Shown piece after piece: positions 1 through 5,205 of a stretch of DNA of 5,399 nucleotides (its first letter is position 1; the number at the start of each line of letters is the position of its first letter). The translations under genes were made by a program, and so were the position numbers. This DNA comes from Neobacillus bataviensis (lineage in GTDB: Bacteria > Bacillota > Bacilli > Bacillales_B > DSM-18226). Below the pieces are notes generated by a model. It was not told where the DNA came from. It ran no database searches and saw nothing but the letters and a program-made list of their open reading frames with translations. The stretch is from the NCBI RefSeq assembly GCF_019969725.1, contig NZ_JAHXYW010000032.1, positions 1 to 5,399 of the forward strand, given 5' to 3'.

Positions 1-98
1 CTGAACAATTACCACCTGCTCCAGAAGGACCACCTAGTCCTGAAGCAATTCAAATATTGACTTCCATTGCTGCGAAATATGGCATAGAAATGAAATAA
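1..98 (+). CDS. C-terminal end of an upstream gene (possibly a cupin-domain protein)
   Basis: Reading frame 3 is open from the left edge to a TAA at 96-98 and gives 31 residues. The visible end is proline-rich (PPAPEGPPSP) and then reads EAIQILTSIAAKYGIEMK. A short Pro/Glu linker followed by an AAKYGIE-type tail resembles, from memory, the C-termini of small cupin-domain proteins of Bacillus. With only the tail visible this is a weak assignment and the function should be treated as unknown. A terminator hairpin starts about 38 bases after the stop, which supports this being the true end of a transcription unit. Confidence 0.6.
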   Translation, partial: EQLPPAPEGPPSPEAIQILTSIAAKYGIEMK

Positions 99-135
99 AG
101 TATGTTGTAGTGTACTAGTGGTTTCAGAGGTTATT

Positions 136-163
136 CCCATTCATATGAAATGGGGTTTTTTTT
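136..163 (+). terminator. Intrinsic terminator of the upstream gene
   Basis: The arms CCCATT (136-141) and AATGGG (149-154) form a short hairpin around a CATATGA loop, followed directly by G and eight T residues (156-163). It lies 38 bases beyond the stop of the leftmost gene, the usual place for a Rho-independent terminator. The stem is short, but the uninterrupted U-tract makes the call reasonable. Confidence 0.65.
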
Positions 164-172
164 ATGGTTGCT

Positions 173-217
173 AGATTGTGAAGAAATGTACTTAATGTAA
201 CGGGTGCTATACTAAAA
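173..217 (+). repeat. Dispersed repeat, copy 1 (5' half only)
   Basis: This stretch starts AGATTGTGAAG and continues through ACTTAATGTAACGGGTGC. It matches the first part of the full copies at 1852 and 5206 (AGAxTGTGAAG, then CTTAAA, then TAACGGGTGC). Similarity is lost after about 217, so only the 5' module is present. It sits between two converging genes, after the terminator at 136-163. The style is that of the non-coding bcr-type intergenic repeats of Bacillus; I cannot assign a numbered family. Confidence 0.7.
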
Positions 218-233
218 ACGGAAAGCATTGATA

Positions 234-506
234 CTATTCTCCAATGTCATTCCCATCACCATCACTGTCTTCATTTTCATCATCAATAATTTTTTCTTTA
301 CTTTCCTTAAAGAAATCATTAATTCCATCAATTAGTGATTTCTTTTGCTCAATTTGTTCATCTTCAGGTACATTATTGGGACTACTGCCTAAAAAAGTGT
401 GAATAGTGTAGATTTGGGTAGCTTGATTCCTGTTTTTAATAAGAATAATAAAATGAAATAAAATTATTAAAAGTATTAAAATTCCAAACAAGAAAATTTT
501 AAACAT
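234..506 (-). CDS. Small membrane-anchored protein with acidic C-terminal tail
   Basis: The gene encodes 90 residues of unrecognised function. Residues 3-23 are almost entirely Ile, Leu and Phe and form one membrane-spanning anchor, followed by a basic KNRNQ stretch. With K24 and R26 after the segment against one Lys before it, the positive-inside rule favours a cytoplasmic tail. The rest is hydrophilic: a lysine/glutamate-rich middle (residues 49-75), then a strongly acidic end with the pattern D80-S-D82-G-D84-G85, resembling the DxDxDG core of calcium-binding loops. The ATG at 506 follows an AGGTG Shine-Dalgarno with 5-base spacing on the minus strand, and the stop is TAG. One-helix proteins of similar size such as the DUF3951 family are common in Bacillus; membership here is only a guess. 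It converges on the upstream gene. Confidence 0.7.
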   Translation of the reverse strand: MFKIFLFGILILLIILFHFIILIKNRNQATQIYTIHTFLGSSPNNVPEDEQIEQKKSLIDGINDFFKESKEKIIDDENEDSDGDGNDIGE

Positions 507-618
507 AAGTACACCTACCCATATCTTGTCCTTTATTTATAGTTATGAAGTTACTTCCAAGGTATTCCAAATTTATCACCAAATGTAGTTTTCAACAATT
601 TTTAGCCTATGCCTATTG

Positions 619-647
619 CTTAACTAACTGGGTCTTATGTTAAACAA
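619..647 (+). repeat. Dispersed repeat, degenerate copy (core of 5' half)
   Basis: The segment CTTAACTAACTGGGTCTTATGTTAAA lines up with CTTAAAGTAACGGGTGCTTATGTTAAA at 5223-5249, with only a few substitutions and one missing base. The rest of the 5' module and the internal hairpin are absent. It lies just upstream of the Shine-Dalgarno of the small ORF at 677, the same arrangement seen at the 4680 and 5206 copies. Confidence 0.5.
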
Positions 648-676
648 GTGTTGGTTATGATAAGGAGTTAATTAAT

Positions 677-775
677 GTGAATAAAGAACAACTAGAGGCT
701 ATAAATGTTGGAAGTTTAAATGTAATTGCTATCAGTTTAGGTCTAAATTGCTTGTGGAATTGGAAAAGTGGTTAA
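677..775 (+). CDS. Candidate small ORF, 32 aa, GTG start
   Basis: An AAGGAG Shine-Dalgarno (662-667) lies 9 bases before GTG at 677. The frame reads MNKEQLEAINVGSLNVIAIS and ends at a TAA at 773-775. The N-terminal half is a plausible charged helix followed by a hydrophobic stretch. The last residues (CLWNWKSG) look less natural: dropping one base near 754 would instead give CLGIGKVVNLF followed by a stop, so the ORF may be a frameshifted small gene. I do not recognise it. It is the only coding candidate in the 507-851 gap, and the start signals are the main support. Confidence 0.35.
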   Translation: MNKEQLEAINVGSLNVIAISLGLNCLWNWKSG

Positions 776-851
776 TTTGTTTTAGATTTAATAATGGTAT
801 CGGGTAAATGATAATAAGAATGTAATATTCTTTGTATTGGGGTGAAAGGTA

Positions 852-1796
852 ATGGAAATAGTAATTCGTGAAATGAATCTTGAAGAAGATTTACCAAATG
901 TTTTGCGACTAAACAACCAATATGAGAGTGTGCCGATTGATTTACAGTTTTTTAAACAAATGCTAACTGCTCAAAAACACTCCGCCGTAGTAAAACAAGT
1001 TGTGCTTAAACGGGATAAAAAAATGATTGGTTTTGCCTTTGTGTTTAGTGGTTCACCCTTAGCTCCTACTGGTTTCCTTGTGCAGAGAATCGTAGTGGAC
1101 TTTCAACATCAGAAACAGGGAATAGGTCGAATCCTCGAATCCGTTTTATGGAATTATATACAGGTTATTAAACCTAAAGGTCTATGTACTATTGTAAACG
1201 AAACCAATCCTGAATCTAAAAAATGGGCAGAAAACTATGGGTTTACTGAGCTAGAAATGGCTTTTGAATCCGTTCTTGACATCTCTTCTCAAACACTTTC
1301 AAGTATGGACTATATATTAAGAACGAATGAAGAAAAGGGCATATCCTTTAAAACAATGGAAGACTATCCTGGGGAAGAAAACTTTGAAAGAATATGCGAA
1401 TTGTTTCGATCTTTAACGAAGGACGTTCCCGTTTCATATGGTAGAGGGGCAGAAATTGAAAAGGAAATGGCAGCATCTTTGTTAAAATCCTTTGAACCAG
1501 AAAATATTATTCTCGCAGTGCTAGATAATCGTTGGGTAGGTATCACGCTTATGAATGAAAGAGTTAAAAATGAAGAAATGTATAATTTCTTCACAGGAAC
1601 GATTACAGATATGCGTGGTAAAGGAATCGCTTATGCTTTAAAATTACAAGCTATAAAAAAATGTATTCCATTGGGATATAAACGTATGAGAACCAATAAT
1701 TCATCATCCAATATCCCTATGTTACGTGTAAATGAAAAACTAGGCTTTGTTCGTCAGCCAGGAAAATGGATTTTAACAAAACTGCTCGTATGGTAA
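852..1796 (+). CDS. Tandem two-domain GNAT family N-acetyltransferase
   Basis: This is an intact 314-residue protein built from two GNAT folds. GNAT enzymes transfer the acetyl group of acetyl-CoA to an amine; the substrate cannot be told from sequence. In the N-terminal domain (about 1-150) the acetyl-CoA motif A follows the strand LVQRIVVDF and reads Q87-K-Q-G-I-G92, then an NPESKKWAENYGF motif-B region. The C-terminal domain (about 165-314) carries a second motif A, R255-G-K-G-I-A260, followed by the NSSSNIPMLRVNEKLGF element typical of this class. Both phosphate-binding loops look intact, which is unusual because one domain of tandem GNATs is often degenerate. The ATG at 852 follows GGTGA (841-845) with 6-base spacing. 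It appears monocistronic: no gene abuts it upstream and a terminator follows. The protein has no signal peptide and is predicted cytoplasmic. Confidence 0.9.
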   Translation: MEIVIREMNLEEDLPNVLRLNNQYESVPIDLQFFKQMLTAQKHSAVVKQVVLKRDKKMIGFAFVFSGSPLAPTGFLVQRIVVDFQHQKQGIGRILESVLWNYIQVIKPKGLCTIVNETNPESKKWAENYGFTELEMAFESVLDISSQTLSSMDYILRTNEEKGISFKTMEDYPGEENFERICELFRSLTKDVPVSYGRGAEIEKEMAASLLKSFEPENIILAVLDNRWVGITLMNERVKNEEMYNFFTGTITDMRGKGIAYALKLQAIKKCIPLGYKRMRTNNSSSNIPMLRVNEKLGFVRQPGKWILTKLLVW

Positions 1797-1806
1797 TACT
1801 AAATAG

Positions 1807-1836
1807 GGCGATGCTTAAATAGGCATCGCCTTTTAG
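1807..1836 (+). terminator. Intrinsic terminator of the GNAT gene
   Basis: A perfect 8-bp GC-rich stem, GGCGATGC (1807-1814) with GCATCGCC (1823-1830), encloses an 8-base loop and is followed by TTTTAG. It lies 10 bases after the GNAT stop codon. Confidence 0.9.
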
Positions 1837-1851
1837 TTTAATTAACGATGC

Positions 1852-1963
1852 AGATTGTGAAGCATTGTACTTAAACTAACGGGTGCAAGAGTTCAAGATG
1901 GATCGCTGCGGCGGTCTTTTTTGGTTGTTATGCTAACGGATGCAGTTTAGTTGAACAAGGAAT
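1852..1963 (+). repeat. Dispersed repeat, full copy 2 (about 112 bp)
   Basis: The 5' module is AGATTGTGAAG followed by TAACGGGTGC (1877-1886). In the middle is a hairpin, GATCGC (1901-1906), loop TGCG, GCGGTC (1911-1916), followed by six T residues. The 3' module is CTAACGGATGCAGTTTAG followed by TTGAACAAGG. TAACGG(G/A)TGC therefore occurs twice in direct orientation, 57 bases apart. The copy at 5206-5314 has the same order and spacing. An ATTAACGATGCAG just before the copy (1841-1853) could be the end of a second, abutting partial unit. The right end meets the truncated 3' end of the rluF remnant. It resembles Bacillus bcr-type repeats in style and contains no ORF. Confidence 0.8.
1901..1922 (+). 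terminator. Terminator-like hairpin inside repeat copy 2
   Basis: A 6-bp stem (one G-T pair) closes a TGCG tetraloop and is followed by six T residues, matching the intrinsic terminator pattern. It would back up the GNAT terminator 70 bases upstream. In the copy at 5206 the equivalent stem is weaker (TGCG 5262-5265 with CGCA 5271-5274) but is also followed by five T residues. Confidence 0.55.
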
Positions 1964-1965
1964 AC

Positions 1966-2254
1966 TTAGTTTGTATCTTTTTCATGACCATATTCCGAAC
2001 GTAAAATTTTATTAACGATATTCTTATCATTGGTTAATATAATTAATCCTTGAGAATCTTTATATAGTCGTCCAATTGGAAATTCGCTGAGGATGATTAA
2101 CAAATTCAACAATATTTCCTTTTACATTCTTTTCGGAAGTTGAAGTGATACCAACTGGTTTATTTAAAGCGATATAAACCGATTTCGGTTTAGCCATAAT
2201 TGGTTTCCCATCTTGAGCAAAATCCAGTTTCAGCAATAAATTTTTTATTCTCAT
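1966..2254 (-). pseudogene. rluF: rluF remnant: 23S rRNA pseudouridine synthase, multiply disrupted
   Basis: The minus strand encodes clear pieces of an RsuA/RluF-type pseudouridine synthase: [17 protein letters not shown], then [14 protein letters not shown], then in another frame [13 protein letters not shown] and [15 protein letters not shown]. An intact member binds rRNA through an N-terminal S4 domain and isomerises a uridine with a catalytic Asp in GRLD. Here a one-base loss in an A-run (near 2241-2246) breaks the start of the S4 domain ([11 protein letters not shown] is still readable out of frame). Most of the S4 domain is deleted, with CSR joined to DGKPI at about 2206-2213. A second shift lies at 2079-2084. 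The catalytic Asp codon (2062-2064 on this strand) now encodes Tyr. The gene stops after GHEK, next to the repeat ending near 1963. The original ATG at 2254 and its AGAGG site survive. It cannot make a functional enzyme. Confidence 0.88.
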
Positions 2255-2299
2255 CGAAATCCTCTTTACATAGACAAAAAGCATCACGTTAATATTCAT

Positions 2300-2328
2300 A
2301 ATTTATCTAAAACAATGAAATCAGTCAA
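2300..2328 (-). promoter_or_regulatory. SigA-type promoter of the rluF remnant
   Basis: On the minus strand TTGACT (2323-2328) and TAAATT (2300-2305) are separated by exactly 17 bases, matching the vegetative consensus at 5 of 6 and 4 of 6 positions. It would start transcription about 40 bases before the ATG of the decayed rluF. It lies in the divergent region shared with yfnA, so the promoter may outlive its gene. Confidence 0.45.
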
Positions 2329-2335
2329 GATTGGA

Positions 2336-2351
2336 TAGTATTTCTATACTA
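2336..2351. promoter_or_regulatory. Perfect inverted repeat in the divergent rluF/yfnA region
   Basis: TAGTAT (2336-2341) and ATACTA (2346-2351) are perfect inverted arms separated by TTCT. The right arm overlaps TATACT (2345-2350), a good match to a plus-strand -10 box, although no convincing -35 lies 16-18 bases upstream. The site could be an operator or a small hairpin; a chance origin in AT-rich DNA cannot be excluded. Confidence 0.25.
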
Positions 2352-2407
2352 CTCAGATTTTACTACATCATGATAGTGTTTATTCGTTTCAAAAAGAGAA
2401 TATTAAT

Positions 2408-2446
2408 AGGAGGAATAATTTTAGACAAAATCTAAATTTAGTGAGG
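2408..2446 (+). promoter_or_regulatory. yfnA leader: orphan AGGAGG, hairpin and true Shine-Dalgarno
   Basis: A perfect AGGAGG (2408-2413) has no usable start codon at the right distance. It is followed by a hairpin TTTAGA (2420-2425), loop CAAAA, TCTAAA (2431-2436). The Shine-Dalgarno that actually serves yfnA is GTGAGG (2441-2446), 7 bases before the ATG. The segment 2417-2432 (AATTTT, 4 bases, AAAATC) loosely recalls a CodY box, but its spacer is one base too long. Confidence 0.3.
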
Positions 2447-2453
2447 TTAATTT

Positions 2454-3863
2454 ATGAATTTATTTCGAAAAAAATCAGTATCAAGTGGACTATCTAACAG
2501 TTCACTTAATAAAGTTCTAGGTGCGTTTGACTTAACGATGCTAGGAATTGGAGCAATAATAGGTACAGGAATTTTCGTATTAACTGGTGTAGCTGCAGCA
2601 GATTATGCTGGTCCAGCACTTATACTTTCATTTATTATCGCAGGCTTAGCCTGTACATTTGCTGCATTATGTTATTCAGAATTTGCCTCAATGATTCCAG
2701 AAGCAGGTAGTGCTTATACGTATAGCTATGTTGCTTTTGGTGAAGTAGTTGCTTGGATTTTAGGTTGGGATATGGTACTTGAATATGGACTAGCTTCCTC
2801 TGCTGTTGCAAGTGGTTGGTCAGGATATTTCCAAAGTTTATTATCAGGTTTTGGAGTTCATTTTCCAACAGCACTAACCAGTGCATTTGATTCATCAAAA
2901 GGTACTTTTATTGATTTACCAGCAGTTTTAATTGTTTTATTAGTTACTTTTATTCTTACTAGAGGTGTAAAAGAATCTGCAAAACTAAACACTGTAATGG
3001 TAATTGTTAAATTAGCAGTAGTAATTCTTTTCATCGCTGTAGGTGTTTGGTATGTTGAGCCAGGAAACTGGACACCGTTTATGCCAATGGGATTCTCTGG
3101 TGTAACAGCTGGAGCTGCAGTTGTTGTATTTGCTTACTTTGGTTTTGATGCAGTATCTACTGCTGCTGAGGAGGTAAAAAATCCTCAACGTAACTTACCA
3201 ATCGGTATTATTTCTGCATTAACAATTTGTACAATCTTATATATCGTTGTTTCTTTAATTCTTACGGGTATCGTACCGTTTGATCAACTTGGTGTTAAAG
3301 ACCCAGTTGCTTTTGCTTTATCATTTATCCACCAAGATTGGGCAGCTGGTTTCATTTCACTAGGTGCGATCTTTGGTATCACAACAGTTTTAATCGTAAT
3401 GATGTTTGGACAAACTCGTTTATTCTACTCAATCAGTAGAGATGGTTTACTTCCAAAAAAATTATCAAAAGTTAATGGTAAAACTCAAATACCAGTTGTA
3501 AGTACATGGGTAACTGGTGGATTAGTTGCTGCATTAGCTGGTTTAATTCCATTAAATAAACTAGCTGAATTAACAAATATTGGTACATTATTTGCCTTCT
3601 CAGCTGTTTCACTTGGTATTTTAGTATTAAGAAAAACTCAACCAAACTTAAAACGTGGATTTAAAACTCCTTGGGTTCCTGTTGTTCCAGTATTAGCAAT
3701 TTTATTCTGTGGATATTTAATGCTTCAACTTTCAGCATTTACTTGGAAGGGATTCGTAGTTTGGTTAGTAATCGGTTTAGTAATTTACGCTACTTACGGT
3801 TATAAAAACAGTAAATTAAATCAAAGTGACAGTACAGAAGCAAACACAAATAAACCTGCATAA
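2454..3863 (+). CDS. yfnA: APC-family amino acid permease (YfnA-like)
   Basis: This intact 469-residue integral membrane protein of the APC superfamily (cationic amino acid transporter branch) closely resembles Bacillus YfnA in length and sequence, as recalled. It is predicted to have 12 transmembrane helices and to import an amino acid by proton symport; the substrate is not deducible. Diagnostic sequence includes FDLTMLGIGAIIGTGIF at about 25-41 (the unwound, substrate-binding part of helix 1), EFASMIPEAGSAYTY at 76-90 (helix 2 to 3), the helix 6 break FAYFGFD at 226-232, and EEVKNPQRNLP starting at 239, a signature of this branch. The short basic N-terminus and hydrophilic C-terminal tail are expected to be cytoplasmic. 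The ATG at 2454 follows GTGAGG with 7-base spacing. The gene is monocistronic, with a terminator directly after it, and lies between two decayed minus-strand genes without visible damage, suggesting it is still under selection. Confidence 0.92.
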   Translation: MNLFRKKSVSSGLSNSSLNKVLGAFDLTMLGIGAIIGTGIFVLTGVAAADYAGPALILSFIIAGLACTFAALCYSEFASMIPEAGSAYTYSYVAFGEVVAWILGWDMVLEYGLASSAVASGWSGYFQSLLSGFGVHFPTALTSAFDSSKGTFIDLPAVLIVLLVTFILTRGVKESAKLNTVMVIVKLAVVILFIAVGVWYVEPGNWTPFMPMGFSGVTAGAAVVVFAYFGFDAVSTAAEEVKNPQRNLPIGIISALTICTILYIVVSLILTGIVPFDQLGVKDPVAFALSFIHQDWAAGFISLGAIFGITTVLIVMMFGQTRLFYSISRDGLLPKKLSKVNGKTQIPVVSTWVTGGLVAALAGLIPLNKLAELTNIGTLFAFSAVSLGILVLRKTQPNLKRGFKTPWVPVVPVLAILFCGYLMLQLSAFTWKGFVVWLVIGLVIYATYGYKNSKLNQSDSTEANTNKPA

Positions 3864-3872
3864 ATAAAAATT

Positions 3873-3918
3873 GGGCTATCCCCTAAGTTAGGAGAACTGA
3901 CTTTTGGGAATCCCTTTT
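3873..3918 (+). terminator. Intrinsic terminator after yfnA
   Basis: The inner stem AAGTTAG (3885-3891) pairs with CTGACTT (3897-3903), including one G-T pair, around a GAGAA loop. After a two-base mismatch TCCC (3879-3882) pairs with GGGA (3906-3909), and GGG (3873-3875) with CCC (3912-3914). TTTT follows at 3915-3918. It starts 10 bases after the yfnA stop. A run of A on the left side (3866-3870) would let it also act for the converging spoVR remnant. Confidence 0.8.
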
Positions 3919-3920
3919 AA

Positions 3921-4500
3921 TTACAAAAAACCACTATTACGAAGTGGTTTCACATACTTCCTATGCATGTTCTTTCCGTCATAACTAAATATAACTGTTT
4001 TCCCTTCAATATTAGTTTCAAGATGTGTTGGACGTCCCCATAGTTGATAAATATATGGTAATACCTTTTCTAAATATTTCACATCGAGCTCGATGCCCTC
4101 GTAAGTATGTTTTAAATAAAGTTCACCATTTTTTAAATAATCGCCATCATTAACAGTAATGTAAGGATAACCACCATTAGTTCGCATATTAACAAGCTGA
4201 TCACGGGCATTTTACCAACTCTTATCACTGATTTTATATTCCTTTACTTATTTTTGGAAAAGGTACATATCTTCTTGCATGATCAGTTCTTTCGATAAGT
4301 AATTCCGTATAAAACTAGTATCAGATTCGAGTTCACGAACTTCAAAAATCTTCTCCATTCCAGAACCTACTTTAACACCTTGTCTCTTCATCTCTTCGGT
4401 TGGATTATTGTATCTTTCTTCTATGTGTTCAAACATTTTTAATCCTAAATAGTATGTATTTATATTTGTTTTTGATGGCTGAACAACACTTACAGTTGCA
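3921..4500 (-). pseudogene. spoVR: spoVR remnant: C-terminal half of stage V sporulation protein R, with stops
   Basis: The minus strand reads [20 protein letters not shown], then [45 protein letters not shown], VKEYKISDKSW-stop, and [20 protein letters not shown] through to TAA at 3921. This is the conserved C-terminal part of SpoVR, a family of roughly 470 residues needed for normal spore cortex formation in Bacillus. All pieces lie in one frame, so the breaks are two in-frame TAA codons (4248-4250 and 4212-4214), probably single-base changes. In-frame similarity is clear from about 4500 to 3921. Farther upstream only frameshifted traces remain (ILSII...KETYF, HA) to about 4620. The N-terminal half is missing, no start site is left, and the upstream end faces the repeat at 4680. 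It is not expected to be functional; an intact copy elsewhere is possible. Confidence 0.9.
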
Positions 4501-4646
4501 TAAATATATGATCAAATTGTCGTTGCAATTGGCGTGCCTTCTTAAACTACCATGAAAATAAGTTTCCTTTAGATATGAAAAAATGATAATACTTAAGATC
4601 GCTAAAAAAAGAGGAGGGCGTGACTGGATTAAGGTCAGCATCAGTA

Positions 4647-4675
4647 TTGACAGTTCTTAACTATTTTCATTCTTT
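4647..4675 (+). promoter_or_regulatory. Possible SigA promoter upstream of repeat copy 4
   Basis: A perfect TTGACA (4647-4652) is present, but 16-18 bases downstream only poor -10 matches such as CATTCT (4669-4674) occur. If used, it would transcribe through the repeat into the membrane-protein gene at 4815. No better candidate is visible between the spoVR traces and that gene. Confidence 0.22.
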
Positions 4676-4679
4676 GTGG

Positions 4680-4735
4680 TGCAGTTCTGCTGCATGGATG
4701 GCTAACAGGGCAGGTTAGTTTAACAAGAAAAGAGG
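4680..4735 (+). repeat. Dispersed repeat, copy 4 (3' half)
   Basis: GGCTAACAGGGCAGGTTAGTTTAACAAG (4700-4727) matches GCTAACGGATGCAGTTTAGTTGAACAAG of copy 2 and the equivalent part of the 5206 copy. CTAAC (4702-4706) and GTTAG (4714-4718) form a perfect inverted repeat. Just before it TGCAG (4680-4684) and CTGCA (4690-4694) form a second hairpin around TTCTG. The 5' module (TGTGAAG, TAACGGGTGC) is absent. The copy ends in AGAAAAGAGG followed closely by ATG at 4741. Confidence 0.65.
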
Positions 4736-4740
4736 TTTTA

Positions 4741-4818
4741 ATGGTAAAATTATGTAAGTTAATTTTAAATAGAAAGGTGTTGCGATTGTCTTATATACAT
4801 AGGGAGGTGCTTTGTTGA
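4741..4818 (+). other. Candidate 25-aa leader ORF overlapping the next gene start
   Basis: ATG at 4741 follows AGAGG (4731-4735) supplied by the end of repeat copy 4. The frame gives a basic peptide (MVKLCKLILNRKVLRLSYIH and five more residues) ending at TGA 4816-4818, overlapping the TTG start of the membrane-protein gene. The overlap would allow translational coupling. There is no recognisable homology, and chance is quite possible at this length. Confidence 0.2.
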
Positions 4819-5189
4819 AGGAGAATAAAGAAAATAGAGGGCATAGGAGAAAGTTTATTAGCTTTACATTTATCGTTGGTTTAATTGTTGCATTTTTTTC
4901 GGTTATTTCTGATAATTTACCATATTTAAGAGATGGTGCAACAGTAATTGAATTAATCATTTCATATTTAGCGGTAATGATTAATTCCTTACCAATGTGG
5001 TTTATTCTTGCAATGATTGTTGGCTATATGTTTGCGAGGAACATTAGAGAGGCTGCGATACTTGGAGCCATTTATACAATTTCTGCAATTTCATTTTACT
5101 TCGTGATTGGGCATTTTAATACGGATGCAGCAGTATCTTCTAATGATTATAAGCATTGTCATTTATTTAGTGATTATGAAGAGAAATGA
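4815..5189 (+). CDS. Small multi-pass membrane protein, probably frameshifted near the C-terminus
   Basis: The frame encodes 124 residues from TTG at 4815, chosen because GGGAGG (4802-4807) lies 7 bases upstream; TTG at 4812 would be too close. A basic N-terminus (KENKENRGHRRK) precedes three or four hydrophobic segments: about 14-32, 44-58, 60-74 and 80-98. The stretch SLPMWFILAMIVGYMFARNI followed by REAAILGAIYTISAISFYF recalls uncharacterised Bacillus membrane proteins such as the DUF6518 group; this is tentative. The last 17 residues (SSNDYKHCHLFSDYEEK) are unlike the rest. From 5137 the next frame reads LLMIISIVIYLVIMKRNEGR and on to a TGA at 5212-5214, an obvious further membrane helix with a basic cytoplasmic end. 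One extra or two missing bases near 5136-5142 would explain this. It may be a recent pseudogene or a sequence error. Confidence 0.7.
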   Translation: MKENKENRGHRRKFISFTFIVGLIVAFFSVISDNLPYLRDGATVIELIISYLAVMINSLPMWFILAMIVGYMFARNIREAAILGAIYTISAISFYFVIGHFNTDAAVSSNDYKHCHLFSDYEEK

Positions 5190-5205
5190 AGGAAGAGAAT
5201 ATTTT

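Noticed and set aside
1364..1594. 76-residue minus-strand ORF inside the GNAT gene
   Set aside because: It lies wholly antisense to a well-supported domain-containing gene and has no family features.
2060..2299. 79-residue minus-strand ORF as a gene in its own right
   Set aside because: Its residues 34-73 are rluF sequence and the frame is broken on both sides; it is only the longest open piece of the pseudogene, and the true start site is at 2254.
2255..2453. T-box or other riboswitch upstream of yfnA
   Set aside because: The leader is short and AT-rich, with no T-box conserved sequence, no terminator/antiterminator pair and no known riboswitch core.
2635..2898. 87-residue minus-strand ORF inside yfnA
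   Set aside because: It is antisense to conserved permease sequence, with Gln- and Leu-rich composition typical of a shadow frame.
4429..4641. 70-residue minus-strand ORF upstream of the spoVR remnant
   Set aside because: Its last third overlaps spoVR sequence in the wrong frame and the rest contains only faint out-of-frame spoVR traces; it has no ribosome binding site.
4715..4960. 81-residue minus-strand ORF over the membrane-protein gene
   Set aside because: It is antisense to the better-supported TTG-start gene and crosses the repeat; its hydrophobicity mirrors the opposite strand.
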